A DNA stretch of 64,000 nucleotides from Lanius collurio. Taxonomy: Eukaryota > Chordata > Aves > Passeriformes > Laniidae. The DNA is taken from positions 1,830,209-1,894,208 of the forward strand of contig JACBWW010000021.1 in NCBI GenBank assembly GCA_020086605.1, given 5' to 3'. Positions 39,401 through 50,800 of the stretch are shown here, in pieces (positions within the stretch are counted from its first letter, which is position 1; every line of letters begins with the position of its first letter). A model generated the notes under the pieces. That model worked only from the letters and a program-made list of their open reading frames with translations, did no database searches and was not told the DNA's origin. A program made the position numbers and the translations under genes.

Positions 39401-42400
39401 CCCCGTGAGATTCTGACTGGGTCTCATTTCTTTCACATGGTGTTTTTCAGTTAATATGCCCACAGTTTATCTTACACAGGAAATTTAAAAAGCCATACTT
39501 CTTATTAAATTGGGATCATCTCTGCTAAAAGGTTTTTTTCTTAACCTAGTGATATGACACTGAAAATATCCTTAGCGACAAGCAAATTCTCTTGACCGAA
39601 ACACCTCCTGATGCAGTACTTAACAAAAATTCCCTTTTTCAGATCAGAAGGTCCTGGTCCCTGGTTTTAATATTCAAGAACTGCTTCCTGACAGACTGAA
39701 TGAGTATTATCGCTATGAAGGATCCCTGACAACTCCTCCCTGCTACCCGAGCGTTCTCTGGACAGTTTTCCGACACCCCGTTAAAATTTCTCAAGAGCAG
39801 GCAAGTTCCAACAGAGCACATTTTCCTGATCAGTGTCTGCTCAAGAACTGTAAATACACATTCTTACTCTTATGTTTTTGTAAAGCTGAAAGGTGACTGT
39901 TGCTAAAATCCTTTGAGTGGGAAGAACAGCACAGAACTGACATAAATCAATATCCCATTCTGTTTGTTGTTAGCACGTTTTCAGTTGGCCAGAACAAAGG
40001 ACAGACAGCTGCACAGCAATTGGTACACTATCAGCTTGAAAAAAATCACAGTCAAGTGAAATGAATTTTTATTTTCATTATGTACTTACTCCCTGCTCTC
40101 TTTCCATGAGTTACCTGCAGATTATTTTGTTTGGGCTCCATGTCTGAATGCCATTCACCAAGTATTTTAGTGCTACTTTGATTCTGATGGACTTAGGTGG
40201 GTTGGAAAGTTTCTAAAAAGCTTGTGTTGTGTTATTTATCAATCTTGAATTCTTGAATTCCCTAGCTTTTCTCCCAGCTTATATTTTTTGTGCTCATCTA
40301 ATTAACTTCTTTTGCTCTTAGGTGGCCACTTACATAAACTCACAATCACTACCTTCTGATTCACGTGTGATGAGACACTGGGGGAAAATATTATTATCAA
40401 AATCTCGGACCAAATTAATGCATGCTTCTCATTTTGAAAATACATTCTCACCTTTGTCCATTCTGTCAGATCACGTCTCTACCAGAATAAAGAGTTCTTT
40501 CAAAAAGAAGCCTTTAATACCACTTAGGAGTTAGACTGTGCCAGGGAGAGCATGCTGGAAAAGTCTACCATGTTTCCTCCCATCCAGTTTTCCTGGCAGA
40601 TAATCTGATAATAAGGAGTAGTTTTATCAGGATGTAAACAAAATACAGGGATGGACCTGGAGATGTCACATTGCTTACACATTAGTCTGTATTTAGGTTT
40701 ACAGGCCACACAAGACTTTATTATTACTTAATGTATCCTCTTCCCTTTGACTACCCCTTGGATTTCAAACACTCCCAGTGATCCCACACTGGCACTGCTT
40801 TCTCTGTATTCTGGGAGCTGAACAGGTGCTTCCCTCTCTAGTTACTGGCACTGGAAACAGCCATGTACTGCACAGAGAGTGATGACCCAGAACCTCTGGA
40901 AATGGTTGATAACTTCAGAAACGTTCAGGAATTCCATGAAAGACTGGTTTTTATCTCCTTCCATGAAGGTGAGTCGTATGAGTGCTTCTGTGCAAAGAAA
41001 CAGTGCACAGTGATCGGTGTAAAGGTGAAGTACTGGAATGGCAGTCCTGCTGCACCACTACAGAAACACAGCTCCTTTCCCTGCAGTTCACTTTGTTGCC
41101 TTTTCTTTTGGTATTGCATTGGTGCATGGGCAACTGCACAAGAATCAGGTGTTCTCAGGGTAGATAAGAACTCTTTTCCTCAGTGGGTGTCAGGCAAGTC
41201 CTGCAACCCTTTTGATCAAAGGCAAGGAGATAAAAGAAGGAAGACACGACTGGCCTTGTACTGCTTGGTACAAGTATTTGCTGTCACTCCAAATACTAAA
41301 CAGCTCCACAGCTGAGCTGTTTCAGCCCATGTAAGTGCTTAAGATGGCCTTGTCTCACCAGTGACATTTGCTGGTTCTCAGCATTGTCAGGCTTGATCTT
41401 ATGCAGACCACACATTTAAAGGGAGTCACAATCTTGCCTTTAGGGACACTGTTTTGGGGAAATTACACAAAATCAGAAGAGGTCCTTGAGGAATTCAGAC
41501 TTGGCAAATAAATATAATTCATAACATTGGATTGTATGGTTCAGTGTTACAAATTAAAAAACAACAACCTCATTTTATGAGGAAGAACTGATCCAAAAGC
41601 TTAACCCTGCACTGTTAGACAACAACAACACATAAGTTTGGTGGGGAACTTTGCACAAAAGTTTGCATCTGTGGTGAGAAGCTGAGCTGTACCCCACAGA
41701 AAGGGCTTTGAGTATATTGTTTGTGCAAAACGTATTGTTCAAACTTCTTTGTTGTCTTGCAAACAAATACTCTTAAGGACCTGTGAAGGTGGCATGTACA
41801 CTCAAGGCAGATGAATCTAGGCAAGCCACTACACTATATTTGAAACTGAGAATAAAATACTTCTACAAGAAAATGCAGACTTCATAAAAGAGACTAGCCA
41901 AGTAGTAAAATTCCAAAATAATAAAATGTGTTAGCCCATAATTTCAACTTTGCCTGTCAGTTTCTTCACTGTTTAGATGAAAGAACAGAAAACACAGGAA
42001 TTGTCTGTTTTGGACACTTTCACACAACAGCCACTGCAGAAACAGTTTCCTGCAGGCACACTGCAGTAGCTGTTCTTGCCATTCCCCTCTGCAGACAGAC
42101 CCTTTCATATCATATCTCTTCTAATAGAAAGCTATAAAGGAGAAAAGTGAAAATTACAGATCAGCCAAAACAAATCCTGGCAAAACATTTCTCTGAAATC
42201 AGAGGTGATTTACATTTGTCACCAAAAATTGTCTGATCTCTTAATATGAGAATTACACTAGTAGTTCTCTTGTTGCTAGATTGTAAATATAATACGTAGG
42301 AAAATTATAAGTTTACCAAACTAACATTCCTTAACATCTTGGTGATTAATATATAAATGGATACTGGTTGCACAAACAATATTTTGAGTAAACTAAAAGA

Positions 42401-45400
42401 TGACTGAATAGTGGAAGAGGGGAAGAACTAGAATATATCAGTCTTTTTTCTGCTTTCATGGATTGGCCAACCAGAAGAATGCCCCCCATGGCATTCTTAT
42501 ATGACCACAAAGAGGTTAAAACTTTCTTCTCCAACCTCCAGCCTCAAACACTGGCTGCCAGCTAGAGAGCTATTTGGGTCCAGTATTGGATCCATACTGA
42601 AATATGGCTATTTCAGTAATCCTCTTCAAATCTCTGCTCAGGTCAGATTATGAGCAATGATTTCAACCAGCAGAATTTGCAGTACAGCTGCCAGGTTTCT
42701 GAGACTAAGGCTTCCTCTGCAGGGTCTTAAATCTCTGCCCAAACAATCTACTACAGCAATGCCACTGCAGAAACCCTCCCTGAAGTACCAGAAGTTCCAG
42801 AGTGAGCAGCTCCCTTGTGATTGAGACAGAGTCACCATGGAATCCTAGCAATGCAACTTTTACATTTTCTACCCTCATCCTCTGTTTATCAAAATTCAAT
42901 AGCTGGTGGGCTTGGCAAGGGTATGTTGTCAATTCCTAACCACACCTACGAGCCACTGATCTGCTGAGTCAGAGTGGTCAGTCAGAAATGAGAAATGCAG
43001 TTTTCCATCTGTTTCTTAAGCTGACCTTTCAGCACCTGACTATAATTCACTGTAATTCACACTCAGTATTTAACAGTAGAAAGTAGAGAGTTACAACCCA
43101 CGATCCCAGTGACTGAAAATCAGACACTATACTTTTCATCCAGGAAACTCTAAACACTTCACAGAAATTGTGTAAGTATTATTATTTCCATTTATGGGGG
43201 AAAATTTGACCCAGGTGTGACTTTCTCAAAACTGTTGCTGTGAACCAGAGCCAAACCAAATAACAACATCTGGTTCTCCCTCTGCTAAGCCACATTATTG
43301 GCTCCCATGCAGAGAGGACACCAGCTACAAAAGCATTTTCAATGCATCTTTAAAGCCAGCATGACTTATCAGAGTTAAATTGCAGGGGTTATTGCCCATC
43401 CTGCTGTTCATATCCCAGAACTGGTCTCTATGGCTATGAAAGACATTGCTCAGTGTTACTTTAATAGAAACCCCCATTCAGTATAGGTACATTTAATTAC
43501 AAAAGCTCATTGACTCTATCAGTGAACCATAGAAAAAATGTTCAACCCATTTCAAAAAAGGTATTCATTGCCTCTGTAATCTCACATTCCACTTACCACA
43601 GTCACAAAAGCTCCCTCACAGGTGCAGCCCCTCACCTAAAGAGCAAAAAAAGTCAAGGGAACAAAGAAAGGGGGAAAAAAAGGAAAAATAAGATAAAAAG
43701 GCTCCTGTCAAGGCCCAATGAAGTACACCTGGTTGCTGCAAGTGTCCAGCCTGATGCAGCCAGTTGTACCTCAAATAGGAACAGAACACAGCTAGTAAGG
43801 AGAGGCCATGCACAGAATCAAGGATTGGGCCAGGCAACCACAGAAATTTGTAAAAGAACTCCTGTTGTGCACACTTAGGCCCTAAGTGTGTTACTAAGCA
43901 GGATTTCTGAGCAACTTTTCTGCCCTATCAGCGGCGAGCCTGAGAGCTGCCACTTTCACCTGAGCACAGACACCACAAGATGGAGCCACTGGATTGTGTT
44001 GTGCATCAAAATTGACCATGATTGAAGTGTTCAGTCATCCACATTTTTGATGCCCGTAATGAGTATCTAAATTCATGCTCAGTATTAATAAGAATCACAT
44101 TGCAAAAAGCCTCTAATCTTTAATGATTACACAGCAAAACTCACACGTGTTTATGATCTATTCTGTCTGTCAGCAATTTATTCCAATAAAATCAGCTTCA
44201 CATACATGCAGCTGGAACTGGTTTTGGTGTCCAAACCACTCACTGCCCATGAGTTAAACAGGAACTCATGTCTAGTTTTGATTAGGGTTCCATACTGAAA
44301 TACTATCTAACTAAATATTGCAAGAAGTGCCTCTCATCAGACAGAAGTACTCCCTACCCTTCCTCTTCAAACAACAAGCTCTTTTTCTAATGTTACCTAT
44401 CTCTTTGGGGTCACATTTTTGTGTCCATTTGACACACCTTTACTATAACAAAACTCATCTTTTGCAAAACAGCTCTTCTTCAAGTCCATGGATGCAAGCT
44501 TCTTCCATTCAGCTGGACTTCAAATTAATGAGTCAAATGGAATAAGGTTAAACTCCATGTTTTACATTTGTGTTTTATCAACAGCTGATTTAATAAAATA
44601 TTTAGACAGAAAACATGAAACCTGTCAGTTTGACTCTGAAGGAGCTCTGATATTGCTTAGAGAGAAACAGTCATTTGATAAAATATAAAAAACAATGTGT
44701 AAATAAATTAAGAAAATGCAGTTAAGAAAAGGGAGCTCACCTCCAGGATCTTTGGGGAGGCCAAAATAAATAAAAAATACTTCCATTGCCAAAAATGTAC
44801 ATGAAGGTCATTAACAAGTATAGCATTATGATAATCCCTAAATCTTCATGCAAACAAGTGATCACTCAGTTCTTCATACTAATATCATGATTAATTTTTA
44901 CCTTCTTTGATGCCTTTAAGCAATCAATAGCAAAGCATATCATTCTTCAGCTCTCCACATTCAATGGCATTCTGTTTAAGAAAACAGAAGGCATCAAATT
45001 TAACATCCGTGGTTGCCTGGGTTTAGTTCTTTGGGTTTGCTTATGATCTCTTATTTATTACAGCACAAAAATCCCATTCCTGCTGTGGCCTGCTGTGCCA
45101 GTGTCCCCACGCTGGCATTCAGCACGAGTCTCATGTCACAGCACTGTGAACTGTGGATCCAGCTGTGGGACTGGGACATTCCAGGGAACATCTCTGCAAA
45201 GTTACCCTTTCCATAGTCACAAAGTGGTGTGACCAGGCTGTAGAAAGGTTGCAGATGCAGAATGCAAATGTTATGACTGACCAGGGACTCCCCTTCTCAA
45301 GGCAATGATGTCAACAGTTTTGCATGGTTTCCCTTTTTCCCTAGGTTTTGTGGTTTCTGTTGTGATAGCCTGCATTCTGGGAGTTCTCATCGTTCTTGCA

Positions 45401-46193
45401 GTAGCCTTCTGGCTACTGAAGAAGAAAAGGTAAGATGTCTGGCTGTCACATCACAAAAAAAATCCTAATTTATCCTCTGACATGAAGAAGTGCTTGTGTG
45501 TCCAAAACTGCACATTTTTGATACTGGTAAGGTTTGATCTTCTATAAGACATGATCTCTTCCTACAAGCCATTATTTGTTTTTATTACTGTAGACATTAT
45601 TTCCCCTGTGTGATATCAGACTGGGTCAATAACAGACTTACCCAGTTTTTCTATTTCTCAAATGCCATTTGTTCTTTTCTTGTTCTTTTTGCCAGTACTG
45701 CTACTCCTAACTGCTTTTTGGATCCTTCCATTTTTACCTAGAACATTAAGTGAAACAAGGAGAATAGAATTTTAGGAAAACCTCTCCCAAAGGTCACAAC
45801 ATTTAAGAGGAAGAAATATGTACTGCCAAAACATCATTAAGCTGCTGTTTGCCAACAAAGCCAAATCCTGCAAAAAAAATCTAAGATTACAGATTTTCCT
45901 ACAGCCTGATTCCCTTTGCATTCAGCATTGACCTTGCATACAAAATATGTTCTCCTGAAATATTTGTAACAATAAGCTATTGTGAAATTTGCACTAGTAC
46001 AGAGAAAAATAATCTCATACATACATGCATAATGGACAATTTTAAGTAACTAAGTGTGCTTTTCCTCCATTGGCATTACAATTATTTAATAAATTTGTTT
46101 TACTATAGCTGCAAAAAGGGTGGTGAAGACAACAGAGGAGTCATCTACAAACCAGGCATGTACAAGGAGGAAGACGACATCTCCAAAATTTGA
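24324..46193 (+). CDS. CA12: CA12: carbonic anhydrase 12, membrane-bound (complete gene, 10 coding exons)
   Basis: CA12 catalyses reversible CO2 hydration outside the plasma membrane and helps control extracellular pH and ion transport. Ten coding exons add up to 1,050 bases, or 349 residues (human has 354 or 343). Layout: signal peptide (1 to about 27), catalytic alpha-CA domain (about 33-290), transmembrane helix (about 294-317), short cytoplasmic tail. Zinc ligands are His121, His123 (LHLHWG) and His147 (ELHIVHYN). The proton-shuttle His96 (NNGHS), Glu134 (SEHTV), Thr228-Thr229 (SLTTPPC) and the disulfide pair Cys52-Cys232 are all present. One N-glycosylation sequon is seen at Asn128. The membrane segment and tail, together with synteny with USP3 and RAB8B, identify CA12 rather than CA9 or CA14. 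All introns are GT-AG except intron 7 (GC-AG). The enzyme should be active. Confidence 0.96.
24415..27518 (+). other. CA12: CA12 intron 1
   Basis: Canonical GT-AG intron of 3.1 kb. It holds only an AAAT simple repeat (27,237-27,258), with no recognised exon or transposon. Confidence 0.85.
27237..27258 (+). repeat. (AAAT)n microsatellite
   Basis: About five tandem AAAT units in CA12 intron 1. Confidence 0.9.
27519..27539 (+). CDS. CA12: CA12 coding exon 2: 21-base microexon
   Basis: Encodes SKWSYI flanked by split Gly codons (phase 1 in, phase 1 out), matching the SKWTYFG segment of human CA12. The acceptor is TTTAAACAG and the donor GTAAGT. Gene finders easily miss an exon this small, and skipping it would keep the frame. 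Confidence 0.92.
27540..33555 (+). other. CA12: CA12 intron 2
   Basis: Canonical intron of 6.0 kb. The part at 30,470-30,960 is somewhat GC-richer and has a few 70-98-codon open frames without recognisable similarity. A near-repeat of about 16 bases (ACAGAATTATTCAT core) occurs near 29,819 and 29,875. A 24-base poly(A) tract lies near its 3' end. Confidence 0.85.
33414..33437 (+). repeat. Poly(A) tract, 24 A
   Basis: Uninterrupted run of 24 A about 120 bases upstream of CA12 exon 3. No retroposon body was recognised beside it. Confidence 0.95.
33556..33735 (+). CDS. CA12: CA12 coding exon 3
   Basis: Encodes residues 39-97 with split codons at both ends. It carries Cys52 (disulfide), the conserved QSPID motif and the proton-shuttle His96 in NNGHS. 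The donor is GTAAGG. Confidence 0.96.
34225..34515 (+). repeat. Degenerate TTAC/AACACA-rich tandem-like tract
   Basis: About 290 bases nearly free of G on the plus strand, made of diverged units such as ACCTAACACAGGACATACAC, ACTTAACACAGCACTTCTAC and ACCTAACACAATACTTATAC, mixed with TTACTTAC words. The 151-codon open frame across it is low-complexity and is not called. It could be an old minisatellite or the internal repeat of an interspersed element. Confidence 0.6.
34640..35110. repeat. Interspersed-repeat-like block (possible LTR relic), unclassified
   Basis: Next to the TTAC-rich tract the sequence becomes GC-richer, with CAGGCAAGCAGAGTCAAGGT and pyrimidine blocks that remind me of avian LTR sequence. 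I cannot place it in a family and see no terminal duplication, so this is a weak call. Confidence 0.25.
36473..36615 (+). CDS. CA12: CA12 coding exon 4: first two zinc ligands
   Basis: Encodes residues 99-145 (residue 98 is split). It contains the core QLHLHWGN with zinc ligands His121 and His123, the NKS glycosylation sequon at 128-130, and Glu134 in GSEHTVSG. It ends in phase 0 with a GTAAGG donor. Confidence 0.97.
37433..37528 (+). CDS. CA12: CA12 coding exon 5: third zinc ligand
   Basis: Encodes residues 146-177 in phase 0. [13 protein letters not shown] carries the third zinc ligand His147, and [10 protein letters not shown] is a conserved core strand. Confidence 0.97.
37529..39171 (+). 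other. CA12: CA12 intron 5
   Basis: Canonical intron of 1.6 kb containing a 22-base poly(A) tract at 37,670-37,691. Nothing else was recognised. Confidence 0.85.
37670..37691 (+). repeat. Poly(A) tract, 22 A
   Basis: Uninterrupted run of A in CA12 intron 5, without a recognised retroposon body. Confidence 0.95.
39172..39235 (+). CDS. CA12: CA12 coding exon 6
   Basis: Encodes residues 178-198 ([20 protein letters not shown]) and one base of codon 199. The donor is GTGAGT. Confidence 0.95.
39643..39800 (+). CDS. CA12: CA12 coding exon 7: active-site Thr loop, GC splice donor
   Basis: Encodes residues 200-251, with FVPGFN-like and GSLTTPPC motifs (Thr228, Thr229, Cys232) and ending ISQEQ, as in human. 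The exon is followed by GCAAGT, a non-canonical GC donor in a strong consensus context (CAG before it). No GT donor nearby keeps the frame and the protein alignment. Confidence 0.95.
39801..40841 (+). other. CA12: CA12 intron 7, GC-AG type
   Basis: The intron begins GCAAGT and ends CTCTCTAG. It belongs to the minor GC-AG class processed by the major spliceosome. Both flanking exons align to conserved CA12 protein without gap at this joint (ISQEQ/LLALET). Confidence 0.88.
40842..40968 (+). CDS. CA12: CA12 coding exon 8
   Basis: Encodes residues 252-293, completing the catalytic domain ([11 protein letters not shown] through [14 protein letters not shown]). It ends in phase 1 with a GTGAGT donor. 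The acceptor is CTCTCTAG. Confidence 0.95.
40969..45344 (+). other. CA12: CA12 intron 8
   Basis: Canonical intron of 4.4 kb between the catalytic domain and the membrane helix. In human a small alternatively used exon lies here; I could not identify one. A Lys-rich 122-codon open frame at 43,510-43,878 has no exon signals and is not called. Confidence 0.85.
45345..45429 (+). CDS. CA12: CA12 coding exon 9: transmembrane helix
   Basis: Encodes residues 295-321, a single hydrophobic helix ([20 protein letters not shown]) followed by a basic stop-transfer KKK. It joins directly to exon 8 in phase 1. No counterpart of the 11-residue juxtamembrane exon of the longer human isoform was found between them. 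Confidence 0.93.
46109..46193 (+). CDS. CA12: CA12 coding exon 10: cytoplasmic tail and stop
   Basis: Encodes residues 323-349 after a split Ser codon. GVIYKP is shared with human CA12. The end, EEDDISKI, is acidic and differs from the human terminus. The stop TGA is at 46,191-46,193. Confidence 0.93.
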
Positions 46194-47805
46194 TGCCCTG
46201 CTCTGCCACAAAAGCCCCTTTTCATTCATAGCACTGATTTATTTTGGATTGGTGAAATACATCTCTTATTCTTGGCTAGTGATAAGCCTCAAGAGAGTTC
46301 TAAAAACACATACCAGCCACAAGTTTTCTGTAGCCCTTGTTCTCTTGTTTTCCAGAGAGATATGATCAGTGAATCCCCCTGAGCTGAATTCCTCACCACA
46401 TTCTTTTCATGTCTGCTGCTTACTGAGTCTGGGTGTTTTAACTGATTTTACAGTTAATCCTAAACTCCAGTTTTATGGTTTGTTTAGCACAGGTTTTCCC
46501 ATAAGAATTCAAATCTGGACACTCATCAAGCACTCTTCCCTGCTAAAACAAGGTACTGGTTTTAGTAGCATGAATATAAAAAAGATAAAGGGAAAACCAT
46601 GTATGACATCAGTATTTGAACTGGGTTGTTCAACAGCTACAGCTTCAAAAAGCACAGGATATGATGCCTGTGCATTCACCAGCAGAATTGCAATATTAGA
46701 AGACAGGTATAAATGCAATGAAAGCCACGTGGATTATTAATGGGGTTCAAGGCCAGGAACTCAGTGCTGAGAAAACACTACTGCTAGAGGAACAGCTCAT
46801 GTTCCAGATATTACACAGCCTCACAAATCTGTTAAGGAAGTCAGCCCCTGTCTGTCACTGGAATTAGAGAAGATTGTCTTATTATCCTGCTCTTATTTAT
46901 AGTGTGTGTATGAATGATGTGAAGATAACGTAGTTGCTGCTGCTTTTAAGCAGACTTGTCATTTAACCATGAAAACCTGATAGATTTTACAGTATATATT
47001 ACAGCTGCAATTACACAGTAGATGTTTTTTCTGATTTAGTTCTTTCAGTAATCTAATTCCTAGAAAGAAATCTAAATTATCTTTTCAAACCTCACAAGCT
47101 AGATACTCGAGTCTCATTATGCATTTTTGGAAGTGAGAAGCATAAACCTGATTCCACTGCAGACAAAGTGGAATGTCACTGACTTCAGGAAGAATAGGGT
47201 GTATCCAGCCTACCCCAATGCATACAGAATTCCTCTTAAATCTGGCATCTACCAGCATGGATGTGAAATGCTTGTACTTCAGTATGCACACAGGAAGTGA
47301 CAGACCACAGGATCACACCTGAAATAACTTCAGGTCTGAATGCTGCTGAACACGACTAGGGAAATTTCAATCTGAATTTTATACTTAGATCCCTTTTACA
47401 TTCAACTGCAGCACCACCACATCTGGGATTTTAAAGAAATAAACTCTTATGTGTTATCTCCTTTCAAGATGGAAGATTCAGACTGTTTCAGCAGAAAATG
47501 TTTTAGAGGGATCCCCTTCCATCCCCAAGAAAATTGTGTGATGTCAAAAGCAGACTTTTGAGTGCAAGGAGAAATAAGTTATTAATACTTACTGTACATG
47601 AAATTAAGGAGCACAACCTTACAGATGAGTACACTGCATATGCCAGCATTTTTATCCCACATAAACAAGCACATAAAGATCATCTCATTGAAATATCTGA
47701 AATTACATAAAAAGCAGCATTTGTATGCTACAGGGAACATAACTTACTCTTTGAATAAAGGTGTTTAAAGACATGATTACATAATAAATTTTTATGACGT
47801 TTCTT
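46194..47805 (+). other. CA12: CA12 3' UTR (end approximate)
   Basis: Runs from the stop codon to a cluster of polyadenylation signals. AATAAA occurs at 47,438-47,443, 47,754-47,759 and 47,783-47,788. The last two are followed by T- and GT-rich sequence typical of a downstream element. Length is about 1.6 kb. The exact cleavage site cannot be fixed from sequence alone. Confidence 0.6.
47754..47788 (+). terminator. CA12: Paired poly(A) signals of CA12
   Basis: Two AATAAA hexamers 29 bases apart, followed by TTTGGTTTCTCTTTGTTTC, the best candidate for the main 3' end of the CA12 mRNA. Confidence 0.55.
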
Positions 47806-50800
47806 TGGTTTCTCTTTGTTTCTTCTAAAAGAGTAACATTTTACTGTGTATTTTAATCTTCACCTCAGCTGATTAGAAACATCCATCAATCACTCTCTTT
47901 TGCAAGTAGCATCCTTGACACCTGTGAAAAGAAGCATAAAAACCTTAGCCAAGCATTACATGCCTACTGTGAGGAAAATCTCACAGTACCAGCAAGGGAA
48001 ACATGTTAAACACATTACACATTTGGGAGAAAATGTCTCCTTCAGAATTATTTCTTAAGCAAAAGAACATACTGAAGAGGAATTCACACAAATCATATTC
48101 CTGCTATTCCCACATTTAATACTCTCTAATTGCATGGAGGCCTCCTATAAAATCCATACTGCCTTTGAAAATGCAAGCATATGGGAATTATTGTTTTTCT
48201 TCAATATTGTATTACCAGTTTGCACTGCCAGTGATCCCTAAGCTGAAAGAATCTAAGCTCATATGTTTTCTAGTCTCTGTAGCCACTGTCATTTAATAAA
48301 CCTATTGAAGGATCTTTTTTTTGTTTTAATAGTTTCCAGCAGCTTTCTTTTGTCACTCTTACATGCACAATATGTCCAGGAAAAATCAGGCATGATCAGA
48401 AAGGCAGATGTAGTTAACATGCTACCATAATTGACTAAACCAAGTTAAAAAAAACTCAATTTACTTCTTTTTTAAATGGAATGATCCATTTCTGAGATTC
48501 CAATAGCAGAAATGAAGCCTAAATAACTTGAGTCAGTGAAGTGGAAGAATAAGATGCTAGAAGGGATACAGAACTCTCCTTCCATTTCCTTGGGACAGAA
48601 GGAAATCCCTTCCTGTGCATGACAACACCCTCACAGTGTGAATGAGTGATCTCAGAGCATTCACTTCCTGTCATCAAATACAGATATCAAATACAGATAT
48701 CATCACAGAGGTGCTTCACTGACTGTTCCACTTCCTCCTTCAGGCAAGAATTCCTCCTCTCAGGAAGAGGTGATTGAAACAGCAGCTACCAGGTTTTCTT
48801 TATAGTTCAGAAAGGAGAGCTTACTCCAGGACATCCCATCATAGTTTATATAACAAAGTTTGAAGTCAACTTGGTAGAACTTTGTCAGAACAAGCTGACC
48901 AGTCACAAGACTACTCTGCTAAAAGTGTGCAGTGGGATCATGATAAATAGCTTATTTTTATACCTTCTTCACTATGAAGAGTGTAAGGGTACAACACATC
49001 TTGGATAACTAACTGTGTTTCAAAATTTGCCAAGGAAATATTGAATGAAAAAAAATCCTCAGGTATCATCTCTAATGTATGAAAACAAATCCCAAAGGAT
49101 TACTTTTAACATATACACCTAAAAGTTAAAGCCCAACAAAAGCAAATTTTGAAAAAACATATTAAATATAGAAGCTTTAGGGGAAAAGGGGACTTCAGCT
49201 AAAATGGCAGAAAGAAAACAGAATAGTTTTGCTATTTCAAAGCTTAATGTGTTGAAGTAAAATGTTATTTTCATTAATTCTGTAGCAAGATCAACACACT
49301 AATTCTCATCTGAGTTTAAGATCTAGTCCTCAATTTTAAATCTGTTACCCTTAATCAAACAAACAAATGTAATATTGAATCCTTTGTCTTATTGCAGAAA
49401 GCTACAACTGAACTATTAAGATGCTCAGATGTGGAATACCCATGAGAAGGTTTGAACTGTGCATTTCAAACTGCTGCCTGACAAAAGCAAAGTTAAAAAG
49501 TAAACAAATAGTGACATTTGAAAAAATTAGGATAGTTCAACCAAGTACTAGGAATGTAAGTACCATCCAAAGCTTTTCACATGAGGAGAGACAGCTAGGT
49601 CAAAGAGCTGGAGAGGTGAAATGAAAAGGCAGCATTATAAAGAAACCGGAGGTTCTAAAAAAGCCAGAGTCCTGTAATAATTATTCTGTTGGCTGCAGCT
49701 GTGTGCCCCCATTTCATACATTTCAGTGCACAGGATCAGCAGATCCAGAAACACAGCAAACAACAAAGAGAAAACACTTGTATCTCATGGCTGGGCAGCT
49801 GGATACCCACAGCTGGGTAGGATATTCCCTTGAAATTTCACACTATGAGAAGATCACCAGGGTCTAGCTCTGTGGTGTGGGCTTTTGTTCAACCACAAAT
49901 ACAGCTTAGGACATAAAAATTCAACAAGACACGGAAGTTTTTATTATTAGCTTGCAAGGAATATTTAAATCTTATTAAGACTTTCACTTTATTTTATTTT
50001 TCTTGTTTTTTCCTTCTATTTAAGAGACACTTTCGTTCATCACTAGAAAACATAGATTGGAACTTAACCTACCACACAGACCTTTAAAAATAAGGCAATA
50101 TTTATATGCTCTACATTTCAAAAATGTAAGATAATCAGAAATCTTACCAAAAAAGTAAAATCTGATACCTTGTTTCAGTTTTGGCTGTATATTCAGCAGG
50201 AAATGTTTACAGGCAGATTTCAAATGCCCTGCACTTTAATTAAGCCAAACAAAAGCAAACAGGAGACTTTGTAACACACACACAAAATTCCCCCTGGTCT
50301 TTCAGAGTGGCTGAAACACCAGGAGTGATTTGCTGGCCGGCCCTACAGGGCTGTGGCACCCTTGGGGGAGAGGCACCCAACTGCCAAGGATGTGCAGGCT
50401 GACTCAGCTCAAGGATCCAGCCCCAGAATATGCTCAAGTCTCCATTTCTTTACTGCACATGTTTAGGATGTGCTTGGCTCTTCACAAAATAAGTGAGAGG
50501 TAACAAAGGGACGGTGACTTGGGAGCCTCAGGAAACCAAGCAGCTCACACAGCCAGTCAGATCCTTTGGTGGGTTTAGATTGCTGGATTATGGTAAAAGT
50601 TCCAGAGGCTCAACTCAGAACTCACTGACTGCACAGCTTTACAAAACTTAACTATTCACTGCTTCTTCTCAAACTGATAAACTTGTTCCATACTGAACCT
50701 AACCCACTGCACCTTGTCAGACTGTAAAACACTTTCTACCACAATACAGTTCTAGAACATCATTTCTCACCAAGAAAAAAATGATGGCCAGCAAGTCAAA

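Noticed and set aside
43510..43878. 122-codon Lys-rich open frame in CA12 intron 8
   Set aside because: No similarity recognised, no fitting splice sites and purine-rich composition; it is not needed to connect CA12 exons.
46369..46740. 123-codon open frame downstream of the CA12 stop codon
   Set aside because: It lies in the CA12 3' UTR and shows no recognisable domain, so it is likely a chance frame.
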